From contig OZ244212.1 in NCBI GenBank assembly GCA_965216695.1, forward strand, positions 930,001 through 994,000: DNA of 64,000 nt, read 5' to 3'. Positions 8,655 to 16,849 of this stretch are shown piece by piece. Source of the DNA: G965216695 sp965216695. Lineage in GTDB: Bacteria; Pseudomonadota; Gammaproteobacteria; Pseudomonadales; Azotimanducaceae. A program made the position numbers and the translations under genes. The notes under the pieces were generated by a model that did no database searches, was not told the origin of the DNA, and saw only the letters and a program-made list of their open reading frames with translations. The first letter of the stretch is position 1; each line of letters opens with the position of its first letter.

Positions 8655-9936
8655 TGCCCGGCACCACAACCCCCGCGAGCTGATCCAGCACGCCTGCCCG
8701 GGCATTCAGCCGCAATGAATAAACGAGCTGGTCGCTGCGCGTCGTAAGGAGCTGACGACGCTGCTCGAAGAGTTCCCGCTGCACGTTGAGCACGTCCAGC
8801 CAGCTCTTGGCGCCGCTGTCGTATTGTCGCTTGTACGACGCGAGCAACGTTTCCAACTCGCCAACCGCCTGCGTCTGCAGGGCCACCAGTTCGGTCTGTA
8901 ACCTGCGCTCACGATGCAAACGATCCAGCTCACGCCGCAGTTCCACGCGCGTTGCCGCCAGGTCATGACGCGCGGCGACGTGGTTCGCCACCGCTTCGTC
9001 GCGGCGGTTGCGCGCCATGAAACCAAGACCCTCGAGCGAGGCCTCGAACACGAGGCTCACCTGATTGTCATCCAACAGCGCCGGTTGATCGTGCAATCGA
9101 TCCATCTGCAGATAGAGCGTTGGCCGGGACGACGAACGCGCTCTCGCAATCTCCGCCTCGGCGCGCCCGAGTTGCCGGGTTTTGACCTGCACATCCGCGT
9201 GAGCATCTATGATCGACGCCACCGGTTCCGCAGAGTCCGGCAGGTCGACCAGTGCCTGCGGTACAGGCGGGTTGGTATCTACCGGCACCTGGGCTAGCGC
9301 ATGAAGATCCTCCTGCGCGCCCGCGGCGCCGCTGCGCGCGCGTTGCAGTTCTGCGCGCGCCTGCGCAACGCGTGTCGCGGCGAGTACGCGATCCGCCGTG
9401 GCCGCAAGTTGGCCTTGTACACGGCGTTCAACCTGTTCCAAGAGCGCTTGATGCGCGTCCAGATTCTCTTGCGCGGCATCGAGTATCTTCGCAGCACCCT
9501 GAGCGTTTGCGTAGGCCACCGCGGTGGCCTCGAGCAGTTGCCGCTGCACGCGCAGCAAATCCGCTTGTTCGCTCGCGACGTCCGCATTGGCCACGGCAAT
9601 ATCGTCGCGGATCCGACCAAAAGACCACAAGGGTTGGCGGACGCTGAATATTGCGGGTTGCGAGAGATCATCGCCCGTTACCGCGGAACGGTCGCCGCCG
9701 GCAAACTGCTGAGCCTGCGCGCTCAACGTGGGAAGGCGCTGGCTGCGCGCACCGCGCGCCACGTAATCGAGCGCCGCAATCTGTGCCTGCTGACCCGCCA
9801 CCGCAGGATGGTGCGCGAGCGTCGCTCGGAGCGCATCAGCCAGCCCGACTGCTTCCGCACCCGCCGGTCGCGCGGCGAGTAGCAACGCGCAAAACACGCT
9901 TACAAAACCCAGACTGCGGACCCCGGAATTCACCAT
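8647..9936 (-). CDS. TolC-family outer membrane channel
   Basis: This 429-residue outer membrane efflux/secretion protein has a signal peptide (hydrophobic residues 8-25, cleavage after RPAGA). The mature part has two long heptad-rich helical repeats, beginning GLADALRATLAHHPAV and ending in a coiled coil with an asparagine/valine-rich tail. It forms the trimeric exit duct for the HlyD/ABC pair encoded immediately downstream. The start overlaps the sulfotransferase stop by 7 bases and the end overlaps the ABC start by 8, so translation is coupled throughout. A dedicated TolC in the operon is common in adhesin-type T1SS. Confidence 0.9.
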   Translation of the reverse strand: MVNSGVRSLGFVSVFCALLLAARPAGAEAVGLADALRATLAHHPAVAGQQAQIAALDYVARGARSQRLPTLSAQAQQFAGGDRSAVTGDDLSQPAIFSVRQPLWSFGRIRDDIAVANADVASEQADLLRVQRQLLEATAVAYANAQGAAKILDAAQENLDAHQALLEQVERRVQGQLAATADRVLAATRVAQARAELQRARSGAAGAQEDLHALAQVPVDTNPPVPQALVDLPDSAEPVASIIDAHADVQVKTRQLGRAEAEIARARSSSRPTLYLQMDRLHDQPALLDDNQVSLVFEASLEGLGFMARNRRDEAVANHVAARHDLAATRVELRRELDRLHRERRLQTELVALQTQAVGELETLLASYKRQYDSGAKSWLDVLNVQRELFEQRRQLLTTRSDQLVYSLRLNARAGVLDQLAGVVVPGND

Positions 9937-12110
9937 GAGACTTCATCCGTAGTGAACAGGTACGGGGCATCGGGCAACACCGCGCCGGCGGCCCGGGGGA
10001 CAGCGTGACTGGCACTCGCCACGCCCGAGTCCGCCACAACGTCGCCTCGCGCGGCTTCCAATGCATCCGCCTCCGGCTCCCGGCCACAACGTAAATACGC
10101 CGACGCCAGATCCTCGCGCCAGCCGTCGCGCCAGGGACATTGTTCATGCGCCCGCTCCAGCAGCTCGATACCGCGGCGCGCATGCCCCTTGTCGAGCATT
10201 ACGAGGCCCAGCATATGCTGGGCAGCAGCGTGCTCCGGTACAACGCTCAGCAATCGCCGGAAACACCCTTCCGCACCATCGAGATCGCCGCGCCGGTACC
10301 GGTCCACGCCCTGGTTAAGCCAACCGGGCTCAGGCAACGTGACCATGTCGATGGGCTCCCACCCTATCTCCCGATTGCACGCGGCAATGAGCGGCGCGAT
10401 TTGCGTTCGATAACGGCGCCACCGACCCACAGACGTCGAATACAGAGGCTGGCGCACCTGCCACAGACTGGCGGTGTGCACCGGTCGGTTGAGGGCGTGA
10501 AAATCCAGCACGCCTGGTTCGAACGGCACGCCGACATAGTCGAGTAGCCGCCGCGCGGTGCCTTCGGGATCCTCCAGCAGCGTTTCGTAGTCCACCTCAA
10601 GAATGTCGTCTGCAAACACGTGCTGCCAGTGATGCATCATCAAGTTGTGGTCGGCGAGCTGTTCTCCGATCCAATCGAGGTCGTACGCAAAACCCATCCC
10701 ACCGTGCCGGGCGGCAAAGTCCGTAAAGTAATTGGAAACCGCTACGTCACGCGGATCACGCCGCACGGATACGATTCGAGCCTGTGGCAAAAGAAGACGA
10801 ATCAAACCAATGTTTTCGAAGTTGTGCGGCAGCTTGTCCACAACGTGCGCGGCATCCGGTGCATGGGCGCGCATCTCCCCGAGCACTTCGTCTGCGATAC
10901 CTCGGCTAACGTGCGGATCGATGTCATCGACGCAATCCGGGTAGCGACGGCCGGACCCGGTTTGCCGCTCCCAACGATTCAGCCCGGCGATCACCCGAGG
11001 CAACGTTCCGAGCTCACCCGCACCGTGGATACGGCTGTGCCCGGCCAGAATCTGTTCAACCAGGCTCGTGCCCGAGCGCGGCATACCCACCACAAAGATC
11101 GGCAGGGTTGATGCTACGCCGCAGTCGCTGCGGCGTTCGAAGAGTTCTCTCGGAAACGCGTGCCGGACCCGCGCACACCGCTGGCGGTGCGCCGCGGGAT
11201 CGTAGTTCAAACGTGCGCGGCAAACGCGGTTGGCGTCGTCTGCGAGCACGAACGCGCGCTTGTAGTCGCCGCGTTGCTCATGCGCCGACGCCAACTGAAA
11301 CAACAGACCTGTGCGAATCGAACCTTCCGCGCTCGGACGTCGCGCAAGCGCCTCGAGACGATCCAGCATGTCCAGCTTGTTGGGAAACCGCCGCGCCTGC
11401 ATCAACGCTGTCTGGCCACGCCCTGGATCAACGGCCGCAAGGCGCTCAAACAACGCAACCGCATCGTCCATGCGGCCCAGACGCATGCAGAGCTGGCCCA
11501 GCCCACCGAGCGCATGCGGATCCTCGGATCGCTCGCTCAACACCCGTCGGTACCGCCGCTCCGCCGCAGCGTAAGATCCTTCCGCCGCTTCCACATCCGC
11601 AAACGCGAGCATGATCGCGGTATCCGTGACGTCCCCGTCACCCTCTTGCACGTCACGCGTTTCTGCCGACCCCGCGCCCTCCTGCGAAGCACGTTCGGCC
11701 GCCCGCCGGGCAAGCCCGGGGTTCGCGTACAGCGCGGTACCGGACAACTGCAACCAGAGTTCAACCGTTGGTTCGCCCTGTGCCTGCGCGGTAGCCAGCG
11801 CTTGTCGCAACAGCGCAATGGCCTCACCGATACGGCCGCTGAAGCGCGCCAGCCGGGCGAGATGACGTTTGAGCGGTACGTTCTGCGGATACTGCCGCAG
11901 CCCCTCGCGCAGCCATTCTTCCGCCTGGCTATGACGATCGACGAGCACCAGCCGATCACAGAATGCACCCAGCGCCCGACACCACTGCGGTTCGCCGAGG
12001 GTAGTGCGTTGCGATTCGAGTCGCGCTTCGGCGGCCGCCAGCGCTGACTCCGTCAGCACCCCGGCGCGCCGCGAGGCAGCGTCGTCAACACGCGGACGGA
12101 TGCTCGCCAT
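9930..12110 (-). CDS. TPR-repeat sulfotransferase
   Basis: This is a 726-residue three-part protein. Residues ~40-310 are tetratricopeptide-like helical pairs (AAERRYRRVLSERSEDPHAL, then DAVALFERLAAVDPG). Residues ~335-580 form a PAPS-dependent sulfotransferase domain with the 5'-phosphosulfate loop VVGMPRSGTSLVEQIL at about 338-353, the VRRDPRDVAVSNYF 3'-phosphate motif and HWQHVF. Residues ~600-690 are again TPRs. TPR-sulfotransferases resemble protein-tyrosine sulfotransferases in overall design. The gene lies between the adhesin (7 bases upstream) and tolC (7-bp overlap), so sulfation of the secreted adhesin or of a surface glycan is the obvious hypothesis. The acceptor is unproven. Cytoplasmic; no signal peptide. 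Confidence 0.88.
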   Translation of the reverse strand: MASIRPRVDDAASRRAGVLTESALAAAEARLESQRTTLGEPQWCRALGAFCDRLVLVDRHSQAEEWLREGLRQYPQNVPLKRHLARLARFSGRIGEAIALLRQALATAQAQGEPTVELWLQLSGTALYANPGLARRAAERASQEGAGSAETRDVQEGDGDVTDTAIMLAFADVEAAEGSYAAAERRYRRVLSERSEDPHALGGLGQLCMRLGRMDDAVALFERLAAVDPGRGQTALMQARRFPNKLDMLDRLEALARRPSAEGSIRTGLLFQLASAHEQRGDYKRAFVLADDANRVCRARLNYDPAAHRQRCARVRHAFPRELFERRSDCGVASTLPIFVVGMPRSGTSLVEQILAGHSRIHGAGELGTLPRVIAGLNRWERQTGSGRRYPDCVDDIDPHVSRGIADEVLGEMRAHAPDAAHVVDKLPHNFENIGLIRLLLPQARIVSVRRDPRDVAVSNYFTDFAARHGGMGFAYDLDWIGEQLADHNLMMHHWQHVFADDILEVDYETLLEDPEGTARRLLDYVGVPFEPGVLDFHALNRPVHTASLWQVRQPLYSTSVGRWRRYRTQIAPLIAACNREIGWEPIDMVTLPEPGWLNQGVDRYRRGDLDGAEGCFRRLLSVVPEHAAAQHMLGLVMLDKGHARRGIELLERAHEQCPWRDGWREDLASAYLRCGREPEADALEAARGDVVADSGVASASHAVPRAAGAVLPDAPYLFTTDEVSW

Positions 12111-12117
12111 GGTCGGA

Positions 12118-14835
12118 TCAGACCAGACCCTGCGAGGTCAGAATGCCTCCGGGCAGGTCGGTGAGGTATTGGGTTGCCAGGTTACCGCCTTGCCCATCGA
12201 AGAAATCGCCATCCAGACTTTGATCGAACAATCTCACCGAACTGCTGACCGGGAGGAAAGTCCCGGTGATCCGGAGGATCGATCGGCCTTCGATCACAAC
12301 AGCGTCCCGACTGAACGGCACGGTTTCCCAATCGATCTGGTCGCCCGCCACCGCCATCTGTCCCACCACGCCACCGCGGCCCTGCACCGCACCGTCATCC
12401 CCCACCAGAATGATACGGTCGTCGCTGCCGAGACCGTCGGCGCCGCGCCATCGGCCCCAGGTTCCCGGGCCGTCGCCCGCGGTGCTCAGCACGGAAGAGT
12501 CGCTGTCGACGATTACATAGATGTCGTAACTCACGTTTTCGTCGAACCGGCGACCGCTGTGGTCGGAGCTTACGCCCTGCACCAGATCGAACACGACGAT
12601 CGTGGTATCCACCGCCGCGGCCGTGTCGAAGTTGAGCGTAACGTCGTCGCTAATACCCGCGTAGTCATTGCCTGCCGCATCGATGAACGCTCCGGCATCG
12701 ATGCGCACACTGTAGGCACTGCCTGGATTGAGATCGCCGCCTGGATCGACGGTTACTTGATTGCCGTCAATCTGCACCCTTGGATCGTCGACCCCGATCA
12801 CCCGGACATCTGCGCCATCGCTGAGCGTAATGGCGCCCGCTCCCAATTCGACAGGTTCTGAAAACGTAAGCACAACGTCCGCGTCGATCGCTACAGAGAT
12901 CGAATCGTCCGCAGGGGCACTCGAACTAAGCGTGGGTGCCAGGGTATCAACGAGAAACGCCGCGTTGTCCACCACCGGACCGTGGTCCAAATCCGCTGGA
13001 TTTCCGGTCGCGTCGGTGAGCAGAGCGCCGTTGGCCTGCAGCGCATCGGCATCAATGCTGATGCCGTCAGCGTCGCTGTCGCCGGCCTGAATCTCGTACT
13101 CGAACTGCAACTCCGCCGTACCGCTACCTGAAACGTAGGTCGCGAACACCGTGCTCCCACCCACATTCAGTGCGATCCGCGGTGTGCCACCGCCGGTATC
13201 TACGTTGATGGCCTCGCTCATGGTGACCGTCACCTGCACCACGTCGCCGGCATTGAGTAGCCCGTTGCGGATACCGACGGCTGAACTGAGGGCAACAGAA
13301 ACTACGGCGGGCGCGTTTTCGTCGACGTCGTTCACAGCGAGCGAAACCGCTTGTTGGCTGCTATTACCCGCGGCGTCGGTCGCAACCACGGTAAACGTGT
13401 AGCTGGATTGCGATTCGAAATCCGGATTGTCCGTGAGCGTTACCGCACCGCTGGTGGCGTCTATCGTGAACGCCGCCGCGTCGCCACCAGGCTGGAGCGC
13501 GTACCGCGTCTCACCAGTGCTTATGTCTCCCGTATCGGAACTGGTAACCGTGTACACCACCTGCCCGGCACCGCTGTTTTCGTCGACCGCGGGCGCGACG
13601 CCGCCGGAGGTGATTGTCGGCGCAACCTCATCGAGGTCGTTGATCGCGAGCGCAACCGGCTGCTGGCTCGTATTGCCGCCCCCATCGGTTGCCACAACCG
13701 TAAAGCTGTAACTCGATTGCGCTTCGTGATTCGGATTCTCGAGCAAGCGAACCGCACCACTCGTCGGGTCAATCTCGAAGTCCGACGCGTCGCCGGACGC
13801 TGCCAAACTCCACGTAACCGTGTCGTCTGCAGTCGCCGTGTACACAACCTGGTTTCCGCCGCTGTTCTCATCGACCGCGGCCGCAGTGGCAGAGGAGGTG
13901 ATGCGCGGCGCCACGTCATCCGTGTCGTTGATGGTGAGCGCCACAGCCTGCTGCGCGCTGTTCCCGGAATCGTCTGTAGCAACCACGGTAAAGTCGTAGC
14001 TGGATTGCGTTTCGAAATCGGGGTTCTCAGTGAGCGTAACCGCGCCCGTGTCCACATCGATCGAAAACGCTGCCGCGTCCGCGCCCGTAAGACTCCAGGT
14101 TACGGTACCAGCGTCCGTCGCCGTCGCCCGATAGACGACCTGCCCGGCCCCGCTGTTCTCGTCGATGGCTGCAGCGCTGCCCGCGGACGTTATCTGTGGC
14201 GGTGTGGTGTCCGCGTTGTCCCCACCAGAACCACCGTCTCCGCCACCGGAGTCATCTCCGCCTCCGGAGTCCGGGGGAACCGGTGGCGTTCCTGAACTTC
14301 CACCGCCGCCACCGCCCCCACCGCCGCCAGCACCAGCAGCAAGCCCGAGTCCCGCCACGGCCAGACCACCCCAAAGCAGTGGCGAACCCCCGCCGCTCTT
14401 ACCAGCGACCGGTGCTTGCGAACCTTCGCTCGCGGGAGTTGACACAACAGGTTCGGACGGTTCGGCGGACCAGACTACCTGATCGCCGTCCGTGGTTACC
14501 TGCAGGCTCTCCGACGCTGCGGTCAACGCCGCGCCAGAAAACGGTCCGCCGCCGCTCGCGAGTTCAGGCGTTGGATAGAACGCAACGTCTTCCAGTTCGA
14601 AAAACGATTCGAGCACCAGTACCCGTTCACCGGCTACGTCCACCACGAGGTCGTCGCCTCGGCGCGTCGCAACCATCGGCGGCGCGCTGAACCCACTGGA
14701 ACGATCGATCAGCGCATACTCGGCACCCTCGCGGGCGGTTTCACGCCGCGTGCCAGGCAGAGGAACCCATTCGGTGGATCCATCCGACAAGCGCCGCGTC
14801 AGCGCGAGGTTAGGTCGCAAGGCTTGACTGCTCAT
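12118..14835 (-). CDS. BapA-like cadherin-repeat adhesin, likely T1SS substrate
   Basis: This 905-residue protein has no Sec signal. The first ~120 residues resemble the BapA-prefix domain (RGDDLVVDVAGERVLVLESFF). A hydrophobic/glycine segment at ~150-178 (LLWGGLAVAGLGLAAGAG, then poly-Gly) and a Pro/Gly/Asp linker follow. Three cadherin-like repeats occupy ~210-508, each with DENSG, Y-F/D-FTVVATD and Q-Q-x-V-A/S-L-x-(I/V)ND. An Ig-like module (~510-640), an SbsA/Big_5-type Ig domain (~640-745, VVLTFSEPVELGAGAITLSDG) and a unique ~150-residue C-terminus complete it. The Asp-rich repeats should bind calcium. Absence of a Sec signal plus adjacent ABC-HlyD-TolC genes indicates type I export through a C-terminal signal. 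Small for the BapA/LapA class. Confidence 0.85.
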   Translation of the reverse strand: MSSQALRPNLALTRRLSDGSTEWVPLPGTRRETAREGAEYALIDRSSGFSAPPMVATRRGDDLVVDVAGERVLVLESFFELEDVAFYPTPELASGGGPFSGAALTAASESLQVTTDGDQVVWSAEPSEPVVSTPASEGSQAPVAGKSGGGSPLLWGGLAVAGLGLAAGAGGGGGGGGGGSSGTPPVPPDSGGGDDSGGGDGGSGGDNADTTPPQITSAGSAAAIDENSGAGQVVYRATATDAGTVTWSLTGADAAAFSIDVDTGAVTLTENPDFETQSSYDFTVVATDDSGNSAQQAVALTINDTDDVAPRITSSATAAAVDENSGGNQVVYTATADDTVTWSLAASGDASDFEIDPTSGAVRLLENPNHEAQSSYSFTVVATDGGGNTSQQPVALAINDLDEVAPTITSGGVAPAVDENSGAGQVVYTVTSSDTGDISTGETRYALQPGGDAAAFTIDATSGAVTLTDNPDFESQSSYTFTVVATDAAGNSSQQAVSLAVNDVDENAPAVVSVALSSAVGIRNGLLNAGDVVQVTVTMSEAINVDTGGGTPRIALNVGGSTVFATYVSGSGTAELQFEYEIQAGDSDADGISIDADALQANGALLTDATGNPADLDHGPVVDNAAFLVDTLAPTLSSSAPADDSISVAIDADVVLTFSEPVELGAGAITLSDGADVRVIGVDDPRVQIDGNQVTVDPGGDLNPGSAYSVRIDAGAFIDAAGNDYAGISDDVTLNFDTAAAVDTTIVVFDLVQGVSSDHSGRRFDENVSYDIYVIVDSDSSVLSTAGDGPGTWGRWRGADGLGSDDRIILVGDDGAVQGRGGVVGQMAVAGDQIDWETVPFSRDAVVIEGRSILRITGTFLPVSSSVRLFDQSLDGDFFDGQGGNLATQYLTDLPGGILTSQGLV

Positions 14836-14862
14836 AAGCTGCTACCACTGTGATGATTGGAC

Positions 14863-14880
14863 GGTTGCACGCACGCAACC
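14863..14880 (-). promoter_or_regulatory. Hairpin in the leader upstream of the adhesin gene
   Basis: A 6-bp perfect inverted repeat (GGTTGC/GCAACC, six-base loop) lies 28 bases before the adhesin start, in the 96-bp gap after the TonB-C gene. It may shape translation of the adhesin mRNA, but nothing beyond the stem supports a function. Confidence 0.25.
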
Positions 14881-14931
14881 AGGATGCAAACGAGGCTGGT
14901 AAACACTTTGTATGGCCGCGTACCACTCGTT

Positions 14932-16572
14932 TCATCGTCTTACGGCCAGTTGCACGCTGGTGCGTACCGGAAGAGGTCTACCGTTGTACAGCACGGGCTC
15001 GAATTGCCACCCGGCCACGGCCCGCCGCACCTCGCGAGCCAGCGCGTCGGACGGCGTTCCAACGATGTCGATGTTGCTCGGCCGACCGAGTTCCGTGAGC
15101 GTAAATTCCACGGTCAACGGCTCGGACATCTCCGAACGGAATCGCCTGAGACGCGGTGGCTCGCGACGTATCGCCACCAGTTGATGCGCGGGATGCAGGC
15201 CGTCGAAATTCCCAGCCAAGGCTGCGTCGCGCCTCAGTCCGTACTCAGCTTCTTCTTTCAAGCCATTGATAAATAATGAATCTGCTCCGGCTTCATGCGC
15301 ATCTTCGAGGGTTACGAGCGCTTCACTCCAGGCGTTGGCCGCGAGTTGGGCAAACGCGCGATTGACCAATCCTTCGCGCACGGATTGAAGTCCCTGCCGG
15401 GCCGGTTCTGACTCCGGATCGATTGTGAGAACTCGACTGAAGAGCTCGTACGCGCTGGCTCCGGGCGGCGACATCAACTGCCCCTGCGCAAGCGCCTGCT
15501 GCGCAGCAACAAGATCGCGCTCCGACGTCGTGCGTACCGGCCCGCTGAACGGTCGTCTCGACTGCGGCGGCGTACGGATCGGCGTCACCGAGTACAGTGA
15601 TTCCGCAACATCGCTCGTCGGGTCCGCTGACGTCGGCGGCGTCGACGTGGCGACTTGCGCGTGCTCCGGAGCGCGGTCTTCACGGGCTTCCGTAACGGTT
15701 GCTGTATCTGCCGCGTCGGATGGGACATTCAATTGCGCGATCGACCGACCGCCAGAACCATCATCCACTGACACCACGTCGCGTTTCCGTTCGCTGTCAG
15801 CCTCGGTGAGTGCAACGGAATCCGACGAGGGTTTCCGCAGTGCAACGCTCTCGTCGCGCGCGGTCGCCTGCGACACACTACGCTCAGAGCTTTGGGTTTC
15901 AACGCCGGACTCAACAGATGCTCTCGCGGTTGGAAACACCACATAACCTTCCACAACGGCCGGAACAGGCGCACGCTGCGTTTCAACGGCGCCGGATACG
16001 TCCGCGACGGCGGCGCTATCGCTGGCTTCCATCGCCGGATCGGGCCAAAGAAACGCGGCAACAATCACTGCAACCGCGCCGCCTAGACTCACCAACGTTA
16101 AGCGTCCCCAGCGCCAACGGTTGCGCTCAGTCCGAGCCATATCAGGGGGCAGTTCAACGCGTGGCACCTGAAGCGGTTCGCGTATGATCGGCGCGTCTAC
16201 GTCGGCCAGCAACGCGAGTCCAACCTGTATCTGCACACGATCCGCGGCGGATCCGCGACCCGTGAAGTGCGTGTCGATCTCCAACGTATTCCCCGGAAGG
16301 CAAACGTCTGCGGAACACTGTCGAGGTACAACCGCGCAACCCGTTTTCTGCTCACCTTCGGCGCGGAGTTGTCCTCCGGAGAGAGCCTGCACGATCAGGT
16401 TTCCGCTCAAATCGATGTCGAGCCGCACCAGCGCGTCCGCGGCGACAAAGCTCAGTTCACCGAATGAGGTTTCCCCCAGAGTCATACCGGCGTGCACCCG
16501 CATCATGATGTCGCCGTCGGCGGCGATCAGATACCACGCCTGGCCTTCCCTTTCTAGCTCCAGTTCGTTCAT
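14932..16572 (-). CDS. Membrane protein with C-terminal TonB-like domain, head of the T1SS operon
   Basis: A protein of about 546 residues. The cytoplasmic N-terminal ~150 residues are beta-rich and unrecognised. One membrane span sits near residues 157-180 (TLVSLGGAVAVIVAAFLW). A long Ser/Thr/Glu/Pro-rich periplasmic linker follows, then helical repeats (~360-450), and a final ~90-residue TonB_C fold (EPLTVEFTLTELGRPSNIDI, then AVAGWQFEPVLYNGRPL). Such C-termini contact outer-membrane partners or act as envelope scaffolds; no ExbB/ExbD genes are here. It precedes the adhesin on the same strand by 96 bp, so it may assist secretion or anchoring. I use the ATG at 16572; a GTG at 16596 is the alternative, and neither has a clear ribosome-binding site. 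Confidence 0.7.
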   Translation of the reverse strand: MNELELEREGQAWYLIAADGDIMMRVHAGMTLGETSFGELSFVAADALVRLDIDLSGNLIVQALSGGQLRAEGEQKTGCAVVPRQCSADVCLPGNTLEIDTHFTGRGSAADRVQIQVGLALLADVDAPIIREPLQVPRVELPPDMARTERNRWRWGRLTLVSLGGAVAVIVAAFLWPDPAMEASDSAAVADVSGAVETQRAPVPAVVEGYVVFPTARASVESGVETQSSERSVSQATARDESVALRKPSSDSVALTEADSERKRDVVSVDDGSGGRSIAQLNVPSDAADTATVTEAREDRAPEHAQVATSTPPTSADPTSDVAESLYSVTPIRTPPQSRRPFSGPVRTTSERDLVAAQQALAQGQLMSPPGASAYELFSRVLTIDPESEPARQGLQSVREGLVNRAFAQLAANAWSEALVTLEDAHEAGADSLFINGLKEEAEYGLRRDAALAGNFDGLHPAHQLVAIRREPPRLRRFRSEMSEPLTVEFTLTELGRPSNIDIVGTPSDALAREVRRAVAGWQFEPVLYNGRPLPVRTSVQLAVRR

Positions 16573-16849
16573 CGTTCGCGCCTGTTTGTCGTTCACGGCG
16601 CTGCGCTGGTTATTGGAAATTGAGAATACAAGAGTAGCTGCAGCTTGTTCAGCCCGCTATTCTGTCATATATCTTGCCTTTCATAAATCCTGATGATTAA
16701 CAGCCTGGGCGCGGAACCAGCGCGGCCCTGGAGCGGCAGCGATTTCCGGTTCCAGAAGTTCTCAGGGATGGGGCGCGCAGGGACGTCTGCCGACGACGCC
16801 TGCAACACTCAATGCAGGCAAATCACCCAGTCCGACGACCCGCGCGAGG
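16573..16849. other. Non-coding gap between the T1SS operon and the PQQ dehydrogenase gene
   Basis: About 280 bases with no credible gene. The part next to the TonB-C gene (16600-16700) is AT-rich relative to its surroundings and presumably holds the minus-strand operon promoter, but I could not pick out a convincing -35/-10 pair. A short plus-strand open frame here lacks coding character. Confidence 0.5.

Noticed and set aside
11160..12047. A 295-codon plus-strand open frame inside the sulfotransferase region
   Set aside because: The minus strand encodes an uninterrupted TPR-sulfotransferase here with correct motifs; the plus frame is compositional.
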